Below, piece by piece: positions 19,112 to 27,345 of a stretch of DNA of 64,000 bases. The stretch's first letter is position 1. Each line of letters opens with the position of its first letter. The stretch spans positions 186,001 through 250,000 of the forward strand of contig NZ_JXQV01000012.1 of the NCBI RefSeq assembly GCF_000834635.1. Reading direction: 5' to 3'. The stretch comes from Agrobacterium tumefaciens. GTDB lineage: Bacteria; Pseudomonadota; Alphaproteobacteria; Rhizobiales; Rhizobiaceae. Made by a program: the position numbers and the translations under genes. The notes under the pieces are model-generated. The model was given only the letters and a program-made list of their open reading frames with translations, was not told where the DNA came from and ran no database searches.

Positions 19112-20131
19112 ATGGCCCCCATGAAGCCTGACAAACTGCTCTATCCCACGCCGAAAGGCCTCTATTGCCCGGTTGGTGATTTCTATGTGGACCCCGTGCG
19201 GCCAGTGCCGCGGGCCTTGATTACCCACGGCCACTCGGATCATGCAAGGGCGGGCCATGAAAAGGTTCTGGCCACGCGCCAGACACTGGATATCATGCGC
19301 ATCCGCTACGGCGAAGATTTTACCGGCAGCGAGCAGGCGATTGGCTTTGGCGAAACGGTTGACGTCAATGGCGTTACCATCGGCTTTCATCCGGCAGGTC
19401 ACGTTCTGGGCTCGGCCCAGATTTCCATTGAGAATGGCGGTATCAGGATCGTCGCATCAGGCGATTACAAGCGTGGGATCGACCCCACCTGTGCGCCTTT
19501 CGAAGCGGTGCCTTGCGATGTCTTCATCACCGAAGCGACCTTCGGACTGCCAGTGTTCCACCACCCCAAGCCCGCCCACGAAATCGCCAAGCTTTTGACG
19601 TCGATCCGGCAATTCCCCGAACGCACCCATCTCGTCGGCGCATATTCGCTGGGCAAGGCGCAGCGGGTGCTGAGGCTTCTGCGTGACAATGGCTACAGCG
19701 AACCGGTCTACATTCACGGCGCGCTGGCCAAGCTGTGCGATTACTACATGTCGCAGGGCATAGAGCTGGGCGACCTGCGTCCCGCCACGCTTGAGAAAAG
19801 CAACCCGGAACAGTTCAAGGGCGCCATTGTCGTCGGGCCGCCCTCGGCCTTTCAGGAAAAATGGGCGCGCCGCTTCAACGAACCGCTGATATCGTTTGCG
19901 TCCGGCTGGATGATGGTGCGCCAGCGCGCCAAGCAGGGCGGGGTGGAACTGCCACTGGTCATCTCGGACCATTGTGACTGGCCAGAACTTCTGGAAACCA
20001 TCAAGGAAGTTGCACCCTCCGAAGTGTGGGTCACCCATGGCCGTGAGGAGGCGCTGGTGCGCTGGTGCGAGTTGCAAGGCATTCCAGCCCGCCCGCTGCA
20101 TCTGGTGGGTTACGAGGATGAGGGGGATTGA
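19112..20131 (+). CDS. Ligase-associated DNA exonuclease (metallo-beta-lactamase fold)
   Basis: About 339 residues of the beta-CASP/metallo-beta-lactamase nuclease group. The metal motif is THGHSDHARAGH; further metal ligands are in GHVLGSAQI and SGDYKRG. The DxxD/E and HxxE blocks (TEATFGLPVFHHP, SDHCDWPEL, THGRE) are also present. It matches the exonuclease encoded next to bacterial ATP-dependent DNA ligases. ATGs at 19112 and 19121 and a GTG at 19061 are all possible starts; none has a strong ribosome-binding site. The ligase gene begins 5 bases after its stop. Confidence 0.9.
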   Translation: MAPMKPDKLLYPTPKGLYCPVGDFYVDPVRPVPRALITHGHSDHARAGHEKVLATRQTLDIMRIRYGEDFTGSEQAIGFGETVDVNGVTIGFHPAGHVLGSAQISIENGGIRIVASGDYKRGIDPTCAPFEAVPCDVFITEATFGLPVFHHPKPAHEIAKLLTSIRQFPERTHLVGAYSLGKAQRVLRLLRDNGYSEPVYIHGALAKLCDYYMSQGIELGDLRPATLEKSNPEQFKGAIVVGPPSAFQEKWARRFNEPLISFASGWMMVRQRAKQGGVELPLVISDHCDWPELLETIKEVAPSEVWVTHGREEALVRWCELQGIPARPLHLVGYEDEGD

Positions 20132-20135
20132 TGGT

Positions 20136-21761
20136 ATGAAGGCCTTCGCAAACCTCCTTGACCGTCTTGTCCTCACCCCGTCGCGGAACGGTAAGCTCAA
20201 GCTGCTGTCCGATTATTTCCGCGATGCACCGGACCCGGACCGGGGCTACGGCCTTGCCGCCATTGCAGGCACGCTGGACCTGAAAAGCGTCAAACCTGCC
20301 ATGCTGCGCGAGCTTGTGCTGGAACGCATGGACGAAGTGCTGTTTCGCTATTCCTATGATTATGTTGGCGATCTGGCCGAGACGATTTCCCTTGTCTGGG
20401 ATACCAGCCAGCCAGAGGACCGGCCTGCCATTGAAGACCCGGGCCTTGGCGAAATCGTCATGCTGATGAATTCGCTGGGGCGAACGGAAGTGCGCCCCGC
20501 CGTGCGTGATCTTTTGGACAGGCTGGAGCCGTCTTCGCGCTTTGCCTTCCTCAAACTCGTCACCGGCGGCCTGCGCATCGGCGTTTCCGCGCGGCTCGCG
20601 CGTCAGGCGCTGGCGGATTTCGGCGGGCGCGATATTACCGAAATCGAAACGCTGTGGCATGGGCTGGAGCCGCCCTATGAGCCGTTGTTTGCATGGCTGG
20701 AGGGAAAGTCCGAGCGCCCGGTGCTCGCCACGCCCGCCATCTTCCACTCCGTCATGCTGTCCACGCCCGTGGGTGACAATGACCTGCAAAACCTCGATCC
20801 GCAGGATTTCGTTGCGGAATGGAAGTGGGACGGCATTCGCGTGCAATTGTCGCGCTCCGGCGATACGCGCAAGCTCTATTCCCGCTCTGGCGATGACATA
20901 TCCGGCGCTTTTCCCGACATTCTCGAGCGAATCAATTTCGAAGGCGTTGTCGATGGCGAGTTGCTGATTGGCGGCACGGCTCGTTCCAATCTTGCGACCC
21001 GCACCTTTTCCGATCTTCAGCAGCGACTGAACCGCAAAACGGTGAATGCCCGCATGCTTGAGGAGTATCCGGCCTTCCTGCGCGCCTATGATGTGCTGTT
21101 TGAAGGCGAAGAAGATGTTCGTGGCGAGGTGTTTCTCAAGCGTCGTGAGATATTGACCGGCATGATCGAAGACGCGCCGCATGACCGCTTCGATCTGTCG
21201 CCTCTAGTGCCGTTTTCCAGTTGGGATGAACTAGAAACGCTGCGCAAGGCGCCACCTGATCCTGTCATCGAAGGGGTAATGATCAAGCGCAAGGACAGCC
21301 TCTATCAGGCGGGCCGTGCCAAGGGGCCGTGGTTCAAGTGGAAGCGCGATCCCTTCAACATCGATGCCGTGATGATGTATGCCCAGCGCGGCCACGGCAA
21401 ACGCTCCAGCTACTATTCGGATTTCACCTTCGGCGTCTGGTCGGAGACGGAGGAGGGCGAGCAACTCGTTCCTGTCGGCAAGGCATATTTCGGCTTTACC
21501 GATGCGGAGCTGGAGGTGCTGGATAAGTTCGTGCGTGACAACACGGTGGAGCGTTTCGGCCCGGTGCGTGCCGTTCGTGCCACGCCGCAGTTCGGTTTTG
21601 TGCTGGAAGTGGCGTTCGAAGGCATCAACCGTTCCAATCGCCATAAATCCGGCGTAGCCATGCGCTTTCCTCGAATCGCCAGATTGCGTGCGGACAAACT
21701 GCCATCGGAAGCGGATCGCCTGTCCACGCTGATGGCAATGATTGACGATAAATCGGCTTAG
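20136..21761 (+). CDS. ATP-dependent DNA ligase (cisplatin-damage-response type)
   Basis: A 541-residue ligase. The N-terminal half (about 1-200) is the helical DNA-binding domain. The nucleotidyltransferase motif I is EWKWDGIRVQL with the adenylated lysine, followed by VDGELLI (motif III) and EGVMIKR, then WFKWKRDPF (motif V). An OB domain ends it. It seals nicks using ATP. In related bacteria this ligase type clusters with the exonuclease and with a DEXH helicase and PdeM-type nuclease; the last two are not in the window. The ATG at 20136 lies just after the exonuclease stop. Confidence 0.93.
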   Translation: MKAFANLLDRLVLTPSRNGKLKLLSDYFRDAPDPDRGYGLAAIAGTLDLKSVKPAMLRELVLERMDEVLFRYSYDYVGDLAETISLVWDTSQPEDRPAIEDPGLGEIVMLMNSLGRTEVRPAVRDLLDRLEPSSRFAFLKLVTGGLRIGVSARLARQALADFGGRDITEIETLWHGLEPPYEPLFAWLEGKSERPVLATPAIFHSVMLSTPVGDNDLQNLDPQDFVAEWKWDGIRVQLSRSGDTRKLYSRSGDDISGAFPDILERINFEGVVDGELLIGGTARSNLATRTFSDLQQRLNRKTVNARMLEEYPAFLRAYDVLFEGEEDVRGEVFLKRREILTGMIEDAPHDRFDLSPLVPFSSWDELETLRKAPPDPVIEGVMIKRKDSLYQAGRAKGPWFKWKRDPFNIDAVMMYAQRGHGKRSSYYSDFTFGVWSETEEGEQLVPVGKAYFGFTDAELEVLDKFVRDNTVERFGPVRAVRATPQFGFVLEVAFEGINRSNRHKSGVAMRFPRIARLRADKLPSEADRLSTLMAMIDDKSA

Positions 21762-21853
21762 GCTTTCTTGCGCATTCGCAAAACAGTGAATGGACAATTC
21801 AATCACTTAGTGGTGAAATTAACGTGCGCTTAATACAATTTCGGACCTCTCAA

Positions 21854-22798
21854 ATGGCAGAGAAACCCTCGTCCTCCGGTGCTTTCATTGAGTCGCGCCT
21901 CACACGACGCAACCTTCTGGCAGGTGCAGCCGGTCTTGTCGCCGCGTCTTCGCTGCCGCTGCCTGCCCATGCCGCGCTGTCCATTCCCGAAGTTCTTCCG
22001 CTTGCACGCGAAGATTATGCCAATGCGCGCAAACAGTTTCACACGCATCTGCTGCGCAAGATTGCAGCGCCTGAAAAATCCACGCCGCTAGGAACGCCGC
22101 CGGGCGCCAGCCGCGTGACCTATCCGGGTGGGCCCAACGGCTCCATCGAGCTGGTGGCATGGCTTTCACACTATGAGCCGGGCAAGACACTGAAACCAGC
22201 CGTGCTGTTTCTCCATGGTGGCAACGCCACTGGCGATGGCCACTGGGCGCTGATGAAGCCCTATTGGGAAGCGGGTTTCGTGGTTCTCTTGCCATCGTTT
22301 AGGGGCGAAAACGGCCAGCAGGGCAATTATTCCGGCTTTTACGATGAGACGTCCGATGCGCTGGCGGCGGCATCCTATCTAGAAAATTTGCCAGGGGTTG
22401 ACCGTGACCGGCTGTTCCTCGCAGGCCATTCCAATGGCGGCACCCTGTCGCTGCTGGCATCGATGACGCGCAAATTCCGGGCCTCCGTGCCCATTTCCGC
22501 AGGCGTCAACTCATGGCGATATTTCAACCGATATTCGGATGAAATATGCTTCGATGATCGCAACGAAGAAGAGTTCATCATGCGCTCGTCCGTCTGCTTC
22601 GGGCCGAGCCTAAAATGCCCGACCCTGCTTTTGCGGGGCACCGAAGAGCGCCCCTTCGACGCCGACCACAAACTTTTGATGGAGCGGGCGCGGGTTGCAG
22701 GCATGCCCATCGACAATATGCTGCTGCCCGGCAACCATAATGGCGTGGTCCCCGGCGCCGTTGTCGAGAGCATTCGCTTCTTCAATCAGTTCGGGTAA
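21854..22798 (+). CDS. Tat-exported alpha/beta hydrolase
   Basis: About 314 residues. The N-terminus holds a twin-arginine signal (RLTRRNLLAGAAG, then a hydrophobic stretch to PAHA), so it is exported folded to the periplasm. The hydrolase domain has LFLHGGNATG (oxyanion region), the nucleophile elbow GHSNGG and a late NHNG histidine; the acid is probably in the RPFDADH region. It resembles prolyl oligopeptidase-like or dienelactone hydrolase-like esterases; the substrate is unknown. The start is ATG 21854 or GTG 21824, neither with a good ribosome-binding site. Confidence 0.82.
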   Translation: MAEKPSSSGAFIESRLTRRNLLAGAAGLVAASSLPLPAHAALSIPEVLPLAREDYANARKQFHTHLLRKIAAPEKSTPLGTPPGASRVTYPGGPNGSIELVAWLSHYEPGKTLKPAVLFLHGGNATGDGHWALMKPYWEAGFVVLLPSFRGENGQQGNYSGFYDETSDALAAASYLENLPGVDRDRLFLAGHSNGGTLSLLASMTRKFRASVPISAGVNSWRYFNRYSDEICFDDRNEEEFIMRSSVCFGPSLKCPTLLLRGTEERPFDADHKLLMERARVAGMPIDNMLLPGNHNGVVPGAVVESIRFFNQFG

Positions 22799-22886
22799 CA
22801 CCTGCCATAACCGCAAATGCCTCCAGCTTCGCGCCAGCCGGGTAGGGCAATGTCGTGGAAACGATGTCTCCCTGTGAAGCGGTTCC

Positions 22887-23777
22887 ATGACAGTACCCTT
22901 GAAAACCTGCCGTCGCCTTGTGTCTTTTGCGGTGCTTGCGCTCATGCCGCTTTTGAGCGGCTGCCTGCTTATCACCGACACCAGCCGCATGAACCCTGAC
23001 GTGTTCGTGCAGGAAACGGCGCCGGTCTTCAACTACAACAATGTCGGCTCCATTCCGCGCCCGCCGCTGCCACCAACGCCCGGCTCCATCAACAGCCGCC
23101 CGCCGCAGCTCTTCCAGTCGCAGTTCCAGCAGCTTTATGGTCCGCCATCCACCGCAAAGCCCACAGGTTCTGGCCTCACACCAGGCTATAGCAACCAGAC
23201 GCGTGGTTACGGCCTGCCGGTATCCAACCCTTTGCACCGCGTGATGTATGACCAGATCAGCGATGACGGCCACACATTGCCCGCCATTCCCTATTCGCGT
23301 GTCGATCCCCGCTTTCTGCGTCAGGACGTGGACTACCAGACGGCGGAAGCGCCGGGCACGATCGTGGTCGATACCAAGCAGCATTTCCTCTATCTCGTGC
23401 AGCCGGGCGGCAAGGCCGTTCGCTATGGCGTGGGGCTTGGCCGCGATGGCTATGCCTGGGCCGGTCGCGGCAAGATACAGTGGAAAGCCAAGTGGCCGCG
23501 CTGGACGCCGCCAAACGAGATGGTGGAGCGACAACCGGAACTGGCGTCTGTCTCGGCTGCCAATGGCGGCATGATCCCCGGTCTCAACAATCCGCTCGGT
23601 GCCCGGGCGCTTTACATTTTCAAGGATGGCAAGGATACGCTGTACCGGGTGCACGGCACGCCGGACTGGCAATCCGTGGGTAAGGCCACCTCATCCGGTT
23701 GCGTGCGCATGCTCAATCAGGATGTCATCGATCTCTTCGACCGCGTGCCTCAGGGCGCGCCGATTGTGGTTATCTGA
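22887..23777 (+). CDS. L,D-transpeptidase lipoprotein
   Basis: A 296-residue envelope protein. A Sec signal ends in lipobox LLSGC (cysteine at 26), so the mature protein is a lipoprotein. A proline-rich linker (about 55-75) precedes the YkuD catalytic domain (about 155-296). That domain has the motif HGTPDW...SSGCVRM, with His256 and Cys272 as the active pair. Such enzymes form 3-3 peptidoglycan crosslinks, the dominant crosslink in polar-growing rhizobia, or attach proteins to the wall. It is followed in the same direction by a paralogue. Confidence 0.9.
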   Translation: MTVPLKTCRRLVSFAVLALMPLLSGCLLITDTSRMNPDVFVQETAPVFNYNNVGSIPRPPLPPTPGSINSRPPQLFQSQFQQLYGPPSTAKPTGSGLTPGYSNQTRGYGLPVSNPLHRVMYDQISDDGHTLPAIPYSRVDPRFLRQDVDYQTAEAPGTIVVDTKQHFLYLVQPGGKAVRYGVGLGRDGYAWAGRGKIQWKAKWPRWTPPNEMVERQPELASVSAANGGMIPGLNNPLGARALYIFKDGKDTLYRVHGTPDWQSVGKATSSGCVRMLNQDVIDLFDRVPQGAPIVVI

Positions 23778-23969
23778 TCACGCACCCCAGGAAAGCTCGT
23801 CTCCAGTGCCAGTGTTGCACTAGCGCCACTGGCCGTTAGTTATGTATTAACTACTATACTAATAGGTGAGATGTCGTGGAACAAACGACGTACAGCGAGA
23901 TTGATGGGTGATTCCGCAAACCCGCGTAACATCCGCCCCCGATCGCTTCGATGTGAGAAAAACGGCCTT

Positions 23970-24707
23970 ATGATGAGCACCGACACAGACTTTTCCAGAC
24001 GTACCTTCCTTTCCCTCCTTGGCCTTTCCTCCGCATCGCTTCTGGCAGGTTGCGCGTCGTCAGGCTTTAGGCCTTCAAACGGTGCCGAGCCCGGTAGCCT
24101 TGCAGGCAGCATTGCGGGCGATTTCCGCTCGATGTTTGCAGGCGGCATGTCCGATTCTGAACTGGCCGTCATGTACGGCACGGTCGAAGATGGCGGCTAT
24201 GTCATTCCCGCCATTCCCTACCAGAATATCGACCGTCGCTATTATCGCCAGCGCGTGGTTGATCCTACGGGCGAGCCAGCTGGCACCGTGGTTGTCGATA
24301 CGCGTTCGCGCTTCCTCTATGTGGTCGAGCCCGGCGGTTCCGCAATGCGCTACGGCGTCGGCATTGGCCGTGAAGGCTTCGCCTGGTCGGGCGAGGGCGT
24401 CATCCAGTGGCGTCAGAAATGGCCAAAATGGACGCCGCCAGACGAAATGGTTGCCCGTCAGCCAGAGCTGGTCAAGTTCTCTTCCAAGAACGGCGGCATG
24501 CCACCGGGCCTCAAAAACCCGCTCGGCGCCCGCGCGCTCTACATCTTCCAGAACGGCAAGGATACGCTGTACCGCCTGCACGGCTCTCCAGAATGGAACT
24601 CCATCGGCAAAGCCGTATCATCCGGCTGCGTGCGCCTGATGAACCAGGACGTCATCGACCTCTATGACCGCGTACCGAACAAGGCGCGCGTGGTGGTTTG
24701 GCAGTAA
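23970..24707 (+). CDS. L,D-transpeptidase, Tat-signal lipoprotein
   Basis: A 245-residue paralogue of the preceding gene; the two YkuD domains are closely similar (shared GKDTLYR.HG, KWPKWTPP.EMV and LNPLGARALYIF type segments). The catalytic pair is His204 and Cys220 in HGSPEW...SSGCVRL. Unlike its neighbour it carries a twin-arginine motif (SRRTFLSLLG) ahead of a lipobox LLAGC. The ATG at 23970 puts the motif near the N-terminus; the in-frame ATG at 23871 would bury it. An intrinsic terminator follows. The pair looks like a tandem duplication that diverged in export route. Confidence 0.9.
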   Translation: MMSTDTDFSRRTFLSLLGLSSASLLAGCASSGFRPSNGAEPGSLAGSIAGDFRSMFAGGMSDSELAVMYGTVEDGGYVIPAIPYQNIDRRYYRQRVVDPTGEPAGTVVVDTRSRFLYVVEPGGSAMRYGVGIGREGFAWSGEGVIQWRQKWPKWTPPDEMVARQPELVKFSSKNGGMPPGLKNPLGARALYIFQNGKDTLYRLHGSPEWNSIGKAVSSGCVRLMNQDVIDLYDRVPNKARVVVWQ

Positions 24708-24731
24708 TCGACTGACATTTTTACGCATGAG

Positions 24732-24766
24732 AAAGCCCGTAGGATAGAACATCCTGCGGGCTTTTT
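24732..24766 (+). terminator. Intrinsic terminator after the transpeptidase pair
   Basis: The 14-base arms AAAGCCCGTAGGAT and ATCCTGCGGGCTTT pair with one G-T wobble around the loop AGAAC, followed by a run of T. This is a strong rho-independent terminator. Confidence 0.9.
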
Positions 24767-24838
24767 GTTGTACTGGAAATGCCCGGAAAACAATTTCAAA
24801 TTGCATTAGACATTTTGATTTTGCAAAGGGCATCATTC

Positions 24839-25186
24839 TTGGTCAGCGTACCGAAAATTTCTGCAAGCGAGCATCCGTCACCGCCCACACCTCCACATGC
24901 TGTGGCTCAAAAGCAGATGTGGGTTGCCTATGTACTGCAATTGTTTGGCGGAGGCGGTTATTTCGGCTTTCATCGCTTCTATTTGGGCTTCAAGAGATCC
25001 GCAAAAATACAGTTGGCTCTCGGTATAGCGACGTTTCTGCTACCATTCATAATCGGCCGCAGCATTCTGCTAGATGCCCTCACTTGGGCAGCCGTAGCAT
25101 GGAACATAATCGACCTTTTCTTAATCCCCGGAATGGTTCGTGCTGCCAACAGTGGCGTTGTGCCATCGGAAAGTCGCTCGGAGTGA
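24839..25186 (+). CDS. TM2-domain membrane protein
   Basis: About 115 residues. The TM2 signature FGGGGYFGFHRFYLGF is followed by a second hydrophobic segment, giving two spans with a short turn. A proline-rich cytoplasmic tail precedes it. A TTG at 24839 is favoured because AAAGGG lies 8 bases upstream; an ATG at 24779 would add 20 residues without a ribosome-binding site. TM2 proteins have no single known function. The stop is 5 bases from the convergent ohrR end. Confidence 0.72.
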   Translation: MVSVPKISASEHPSPPTPPHAVAQKQMWVAYVLQLFGGGGYFGFHRFYLGFKRSAKIQLALGIATFLLPFIIGRSILLDALTWAAVAWNIIDLFLIPGMVRAANSGVVPSESRSE

Positions 25187-25191
25187 CACGC

Positions 25192-25638
25192 TCACTCCTT
25201 CACCAGATTCTCCTTCAGCGCATTCAGCTGGTCGCGTAGCTTTCCAAGCTCGTCCAGGCTGCAACCGGTGGCCTCGCCAATGGCGCGCATGACTTCGGCT
25301 GCCTTGGTCTTCATCTCGGCGCCTTCAGGCGTCAGCGCGATCATCACCTGCCGTTCATCCACCGTGCCGCGTTTGCGCGTAATCAGGCCAGCCTGTTCCA
25401 GCCTTTTCAGCAGGGGAGAGAGTGTGCCGGAATCTAGCCCCAGCATTTCGCCCAGCACCTTCACGGTTGCGGTCTCTTTTTCCCAGAGCGCCATCAGAAC
25501 CAGATATTGCGGATAGGTGAGCCCCAGAGGCTCGAGCAGGGGCTTATAGGCGCGGTTGAATGCATGGGACGCGCCATACAGCGCAAAACATATTTGCATG
25601 TCGAGCCTCAAAAGGCCTTCCATCGTTCCATCATCCAT
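25192..25638 (-). CDS. ohrR: OhrR, organic-peroxide-sensing MarR repressor
   Basis: A 148-residue MarR-family repressor of the OhrR group. The peroxide-sensing cysteine is Cys17 in LDMQICFALYGASHAFNRAY, with the usual Tyr residues nearby. The DNA-binding helices (KVLGEMLGLDSGTLSPLLKR) and the wing (RKRGTVDERQVMIALT) are present. Oxidation of Cys17 by organic hydroperoxides would release DNA. It is divergent from ohr, 194 bases away, with an operator-like inverted repeat between them. Confidence 0.93.
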   Translation of the reverse strand: MDDGTMEGLLRLDMQICFALYGASHAFNRAYKPLLEPLGLTYPQYLVLMALWEKETATVKVLGEMLGLDSGTLSPLLKRLEQAGLITRKRGTVDERQVMIALTPEGAEMKTKAAEVMRAIGEATGCSLDELGKLRDQLNALKENLVKE

Positions 25639-25758
25639 ATCAGGGCTCCAAAATGCGGCTGCGTAGGGAACAATTTATCCCGTCACTCGGTTCCTGCCCT
25701 ATGCACATCGCATCGCAATCTCCGCATCACGTATCGCAGAAACAGAAAAATTTCTCAA

Positions 25759-25801
25759 TGTGCAAAATTATATTGCGCACAATTAAATTGCGGTATATGT
25801 A
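25759..25801 (+). promoter_or_regulatory. ohr promoter and OhrR-type operator
   Basis: An imperfect 23-base inverted repeat, TGTGC...GCACA (25759-25781), has an AT-rich centre like OhrR boxes. TTGCGC (25773-25778) and TATGTA (25796-25801), 17 bases apart, could be the ohr promoter, so the operator overlaps the -35. Seen directly; OhrR binding is inferred. Confidence 0.5.
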
Positions 25802-25832
25802 ATCTTCAGCATTCACACCAAGGAGCAGTGAC

Positions 25833-26255
25833 ATGGCAATTCTCTACACAACGAAAGCATCAGCAACAGGCGGCCGCGCTGGCAATGCAAAGTCTGAGGA
25901 TGGCGTTCTGGACGTTACGCTGACCGTTCCAAAGGAACTGGGTGGCGATGGCGCAACCGGCACCAACCCTGAGCAGCTCTTTGCTGCTGGTTATTCCGCT
26001 TGCTTCCTCGGCGCGTTGAAGAACGTCGCCGGCAAGGAAAAGGTCAAGATTCCAGAAGACACAAGCGTCACAGCAACGGTCGGTATCGGCCCACGCGAAG
26101 ATGGCACCGGCTTCGGCATCGAAGTGTCGCTGCAGGTCAACATTCCCGGCCTAGACAAAGACACGGCAGAAGACCTGGTGAAGAAGGCGCACATCGTTTG
26201 CCCTTACTCCCACGCCATGCGGACCTCCACTGAGGTTCCAGTTTCTGTCGCCTGA
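25833..26255 (+). CDS. ohr: Ohr, organic hydroperoxide reductase
   Basis: A 140-residue OsmC/Ohr-family peroxidase. The two catalytic cysteines are Cys57 in GYSACFLGAL and Cys123 in HIVCPYSHA, the spacing and context of true Ohr. The upstream Arg15-type residue (GGRAGNA) is also conserved. It reduces organic hydroperoxides using lipoyl-dithiol donors in the cytoplasm. The divergent OhrR gene and the shared operator imply induction by organic peroxides. An intrinsic terminator follows the stop. Confidence 0.95.
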   Translation: MAILYTTKASATGGRAGNAKSEDGVLDVTLTVPKELGGDGATGTNPEQLFAAGYSACFLGALKNVAGKEKVKIPEDTSVTATVGIGPREDGTGFGIEVSLQVNIPGLDKDTAEDLVKKAHIVCPYSHAMRTSTEVPVSVA

Positions 26256-26284
26256 TTGCGTCCCCCGTCATCAAGCGATAGTGG

Positions 26285-26313
26285 AAGGGCTGGCCGAAAG
26301 GCCGGCCCTTTTT
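26285..26313 (+). terminator. Intrinsic terminator of ohr
   Basis: AAGGGCTGGCC and GGCCGGCCCTT form an 11-base stem with one wobble around a GAAA tetraloop, followed by a T run. It lies between convergent genes and may serve both. Confidence 0.85.
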
Positions 26314-26320
26314 CGTTTGG

Positions 26321-27217
26321 TCATGCCGCTCTCGGCATACGGACGTGGTCTATGAAGGCGCGCAGCTTGGGTGCCAGATTACGGCGGCTCGGATAATAGA
26401 GATAAAAGCCAGAAAAGCTGGGGCAATGCTCTTCCAGCATCGGGACAAGCTGCCCGCTGTCGAGATAGGGGCGAAAAGTTTCTTCCATGCCAAATGTTAT
26501 GCCAGCACCGGCGCAGGCGAGCTTGATCATCAGCTGCATATCATTGGTGGTGAATTCCGGCTCCACCGCGACGGAAAATTCCCGGCCATTTTCCGCAAAC
26601 TCCCATCGATATGGCGCAACACCGGGGCGAGGGCGCCAGCCGATGCATGTGTGGTCGATCAGTTCGCTTGGGTGCGTGGGTAATCCGCGACGGTTCCTAT
26701 AGGCTGGAGAGCACACCGGCAGCTGCCGCTGCACAGCGGAGACAGGAACAGCGATCATGTCCTGCTCGATCAATTCCCCCAACCGTACACCCGCATCATA
26801 TTGCTCGGCCACAATGTCGAACTCCTCATCGGTCACGACAATATCAAGCTGCACCTGCGGATGCGCCTCTGCGAACCCGGCAAGCAGCGGGCCGGAGAGA
26901 AAGCTTTCCGCAATCGAGGATACGGCGAGCCGTAGCCGCCCACGCGCCGTGCCGCTGAGAGAAGAGGTGGACAATGTTGCCTGCACCAGATTGGCGATGG
27001 ACGGCGAGATCTCCTCATAGAGTTGCTGCCCTGCCTCGGTCAGGCTGACGCAGCGGGTGGTGCGTTGCACAAGCGCGATGCCCATCGCTTCCTCAAGTTT
27101 GCGAATTGTCTGGCTGACGGCGGAGCGGGTAACGCCAAGGCGATCAGCTGCCGCGCGAAAATTGCGCTCATCAGCGACCATGCAGAAAATGGAGAGGGCA
27201 TTGAGATCGATGTTCAT
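26321..27217 (-). CDS. LysR-family regulator divergent from an SDR gene
   Basis: A 298-residue LysR-type regulator. N-terminal helix-turn-helix: ALSIFCMVADERNFRAAADR, then LGVTRSAVSQTIRKLEEAMG. The rest is a periplasmic-binding-protein-like effector domain. It belongs to the CrgA/YafC-like subgroup that often sits divergent from dehydrogenases. Here the divergent gene is a short-chain dehydrogenase 128 bases away, with an inverted repeat in between. The effector is unknown. Confidence 0.9.
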   Translation of the reverse strand: MNIDLNALSIFCMVADERNFRAAADRLGVTRSAVSQTIRKLEEAMGIALVQRTTRCVSLTEAGQQLYEEISPSIANLVQATLSTSSLSGTARGRLRLAVSSIAESFLSGPLLAGFAEAHPQVQLDIVVTDEEFDIVAEQYDAGVRLGELIEQDMIAVPVSAVQRQLPVCSPAYRNRRGLPTHPSELIDHTCIGWRPRPGVAPYRWEFAENGREFSVAVEPEFTTNDMQLMIKLACAGAGITFGMEETFRPYLDSGQLVPMLEEHCPSFSGFYLYYPSRRNLAPKLRAFIDHVRMPRAA

Positions 27218-27241
27218 TGGTTAGGATATCTACCCATTGAG

Positions 27242-27264
27242 GTTAGAATTGAGGCAGTTCTAAC
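27242..27264. promoter_or_regulatory. LysR-type operator
   Basis: GTTAGAA (27242-27248) and TTCTAAC (27258-27264) are 7-base inverted arms spaced by 9 bases, with the T-N11-A geometry of LysR boxes. They lie between the divergent LysR and SDR genes. Confidence 0.5.
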
Positions 27265-27345
27265 GACAATGCCAAAGCTTTATCTTTGGTGCAACGGCGC
27301 GTCCTCGCAAAAGGGGGCGGTCGCAACATCAAGGGAGATCCCACC

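Noticed and set aside
19974..20135. Upstream extension of the DNA ligase frame
   Set aside because: It overlaps the exonuclease gene in another frame, and the ATG at 20136 gives the normal ligase N-terminus.
20031..21182. A 383-codon minus-strand frame
   Set aside because: It is the antisense of the DNA ligase gene, which carries clear ligase motifs.
22782..23672. A 296-codon minus-strand frame
   Set aside because: It is antisense to the first L,D-transpeptidase and has arginine-rich shadow composition.
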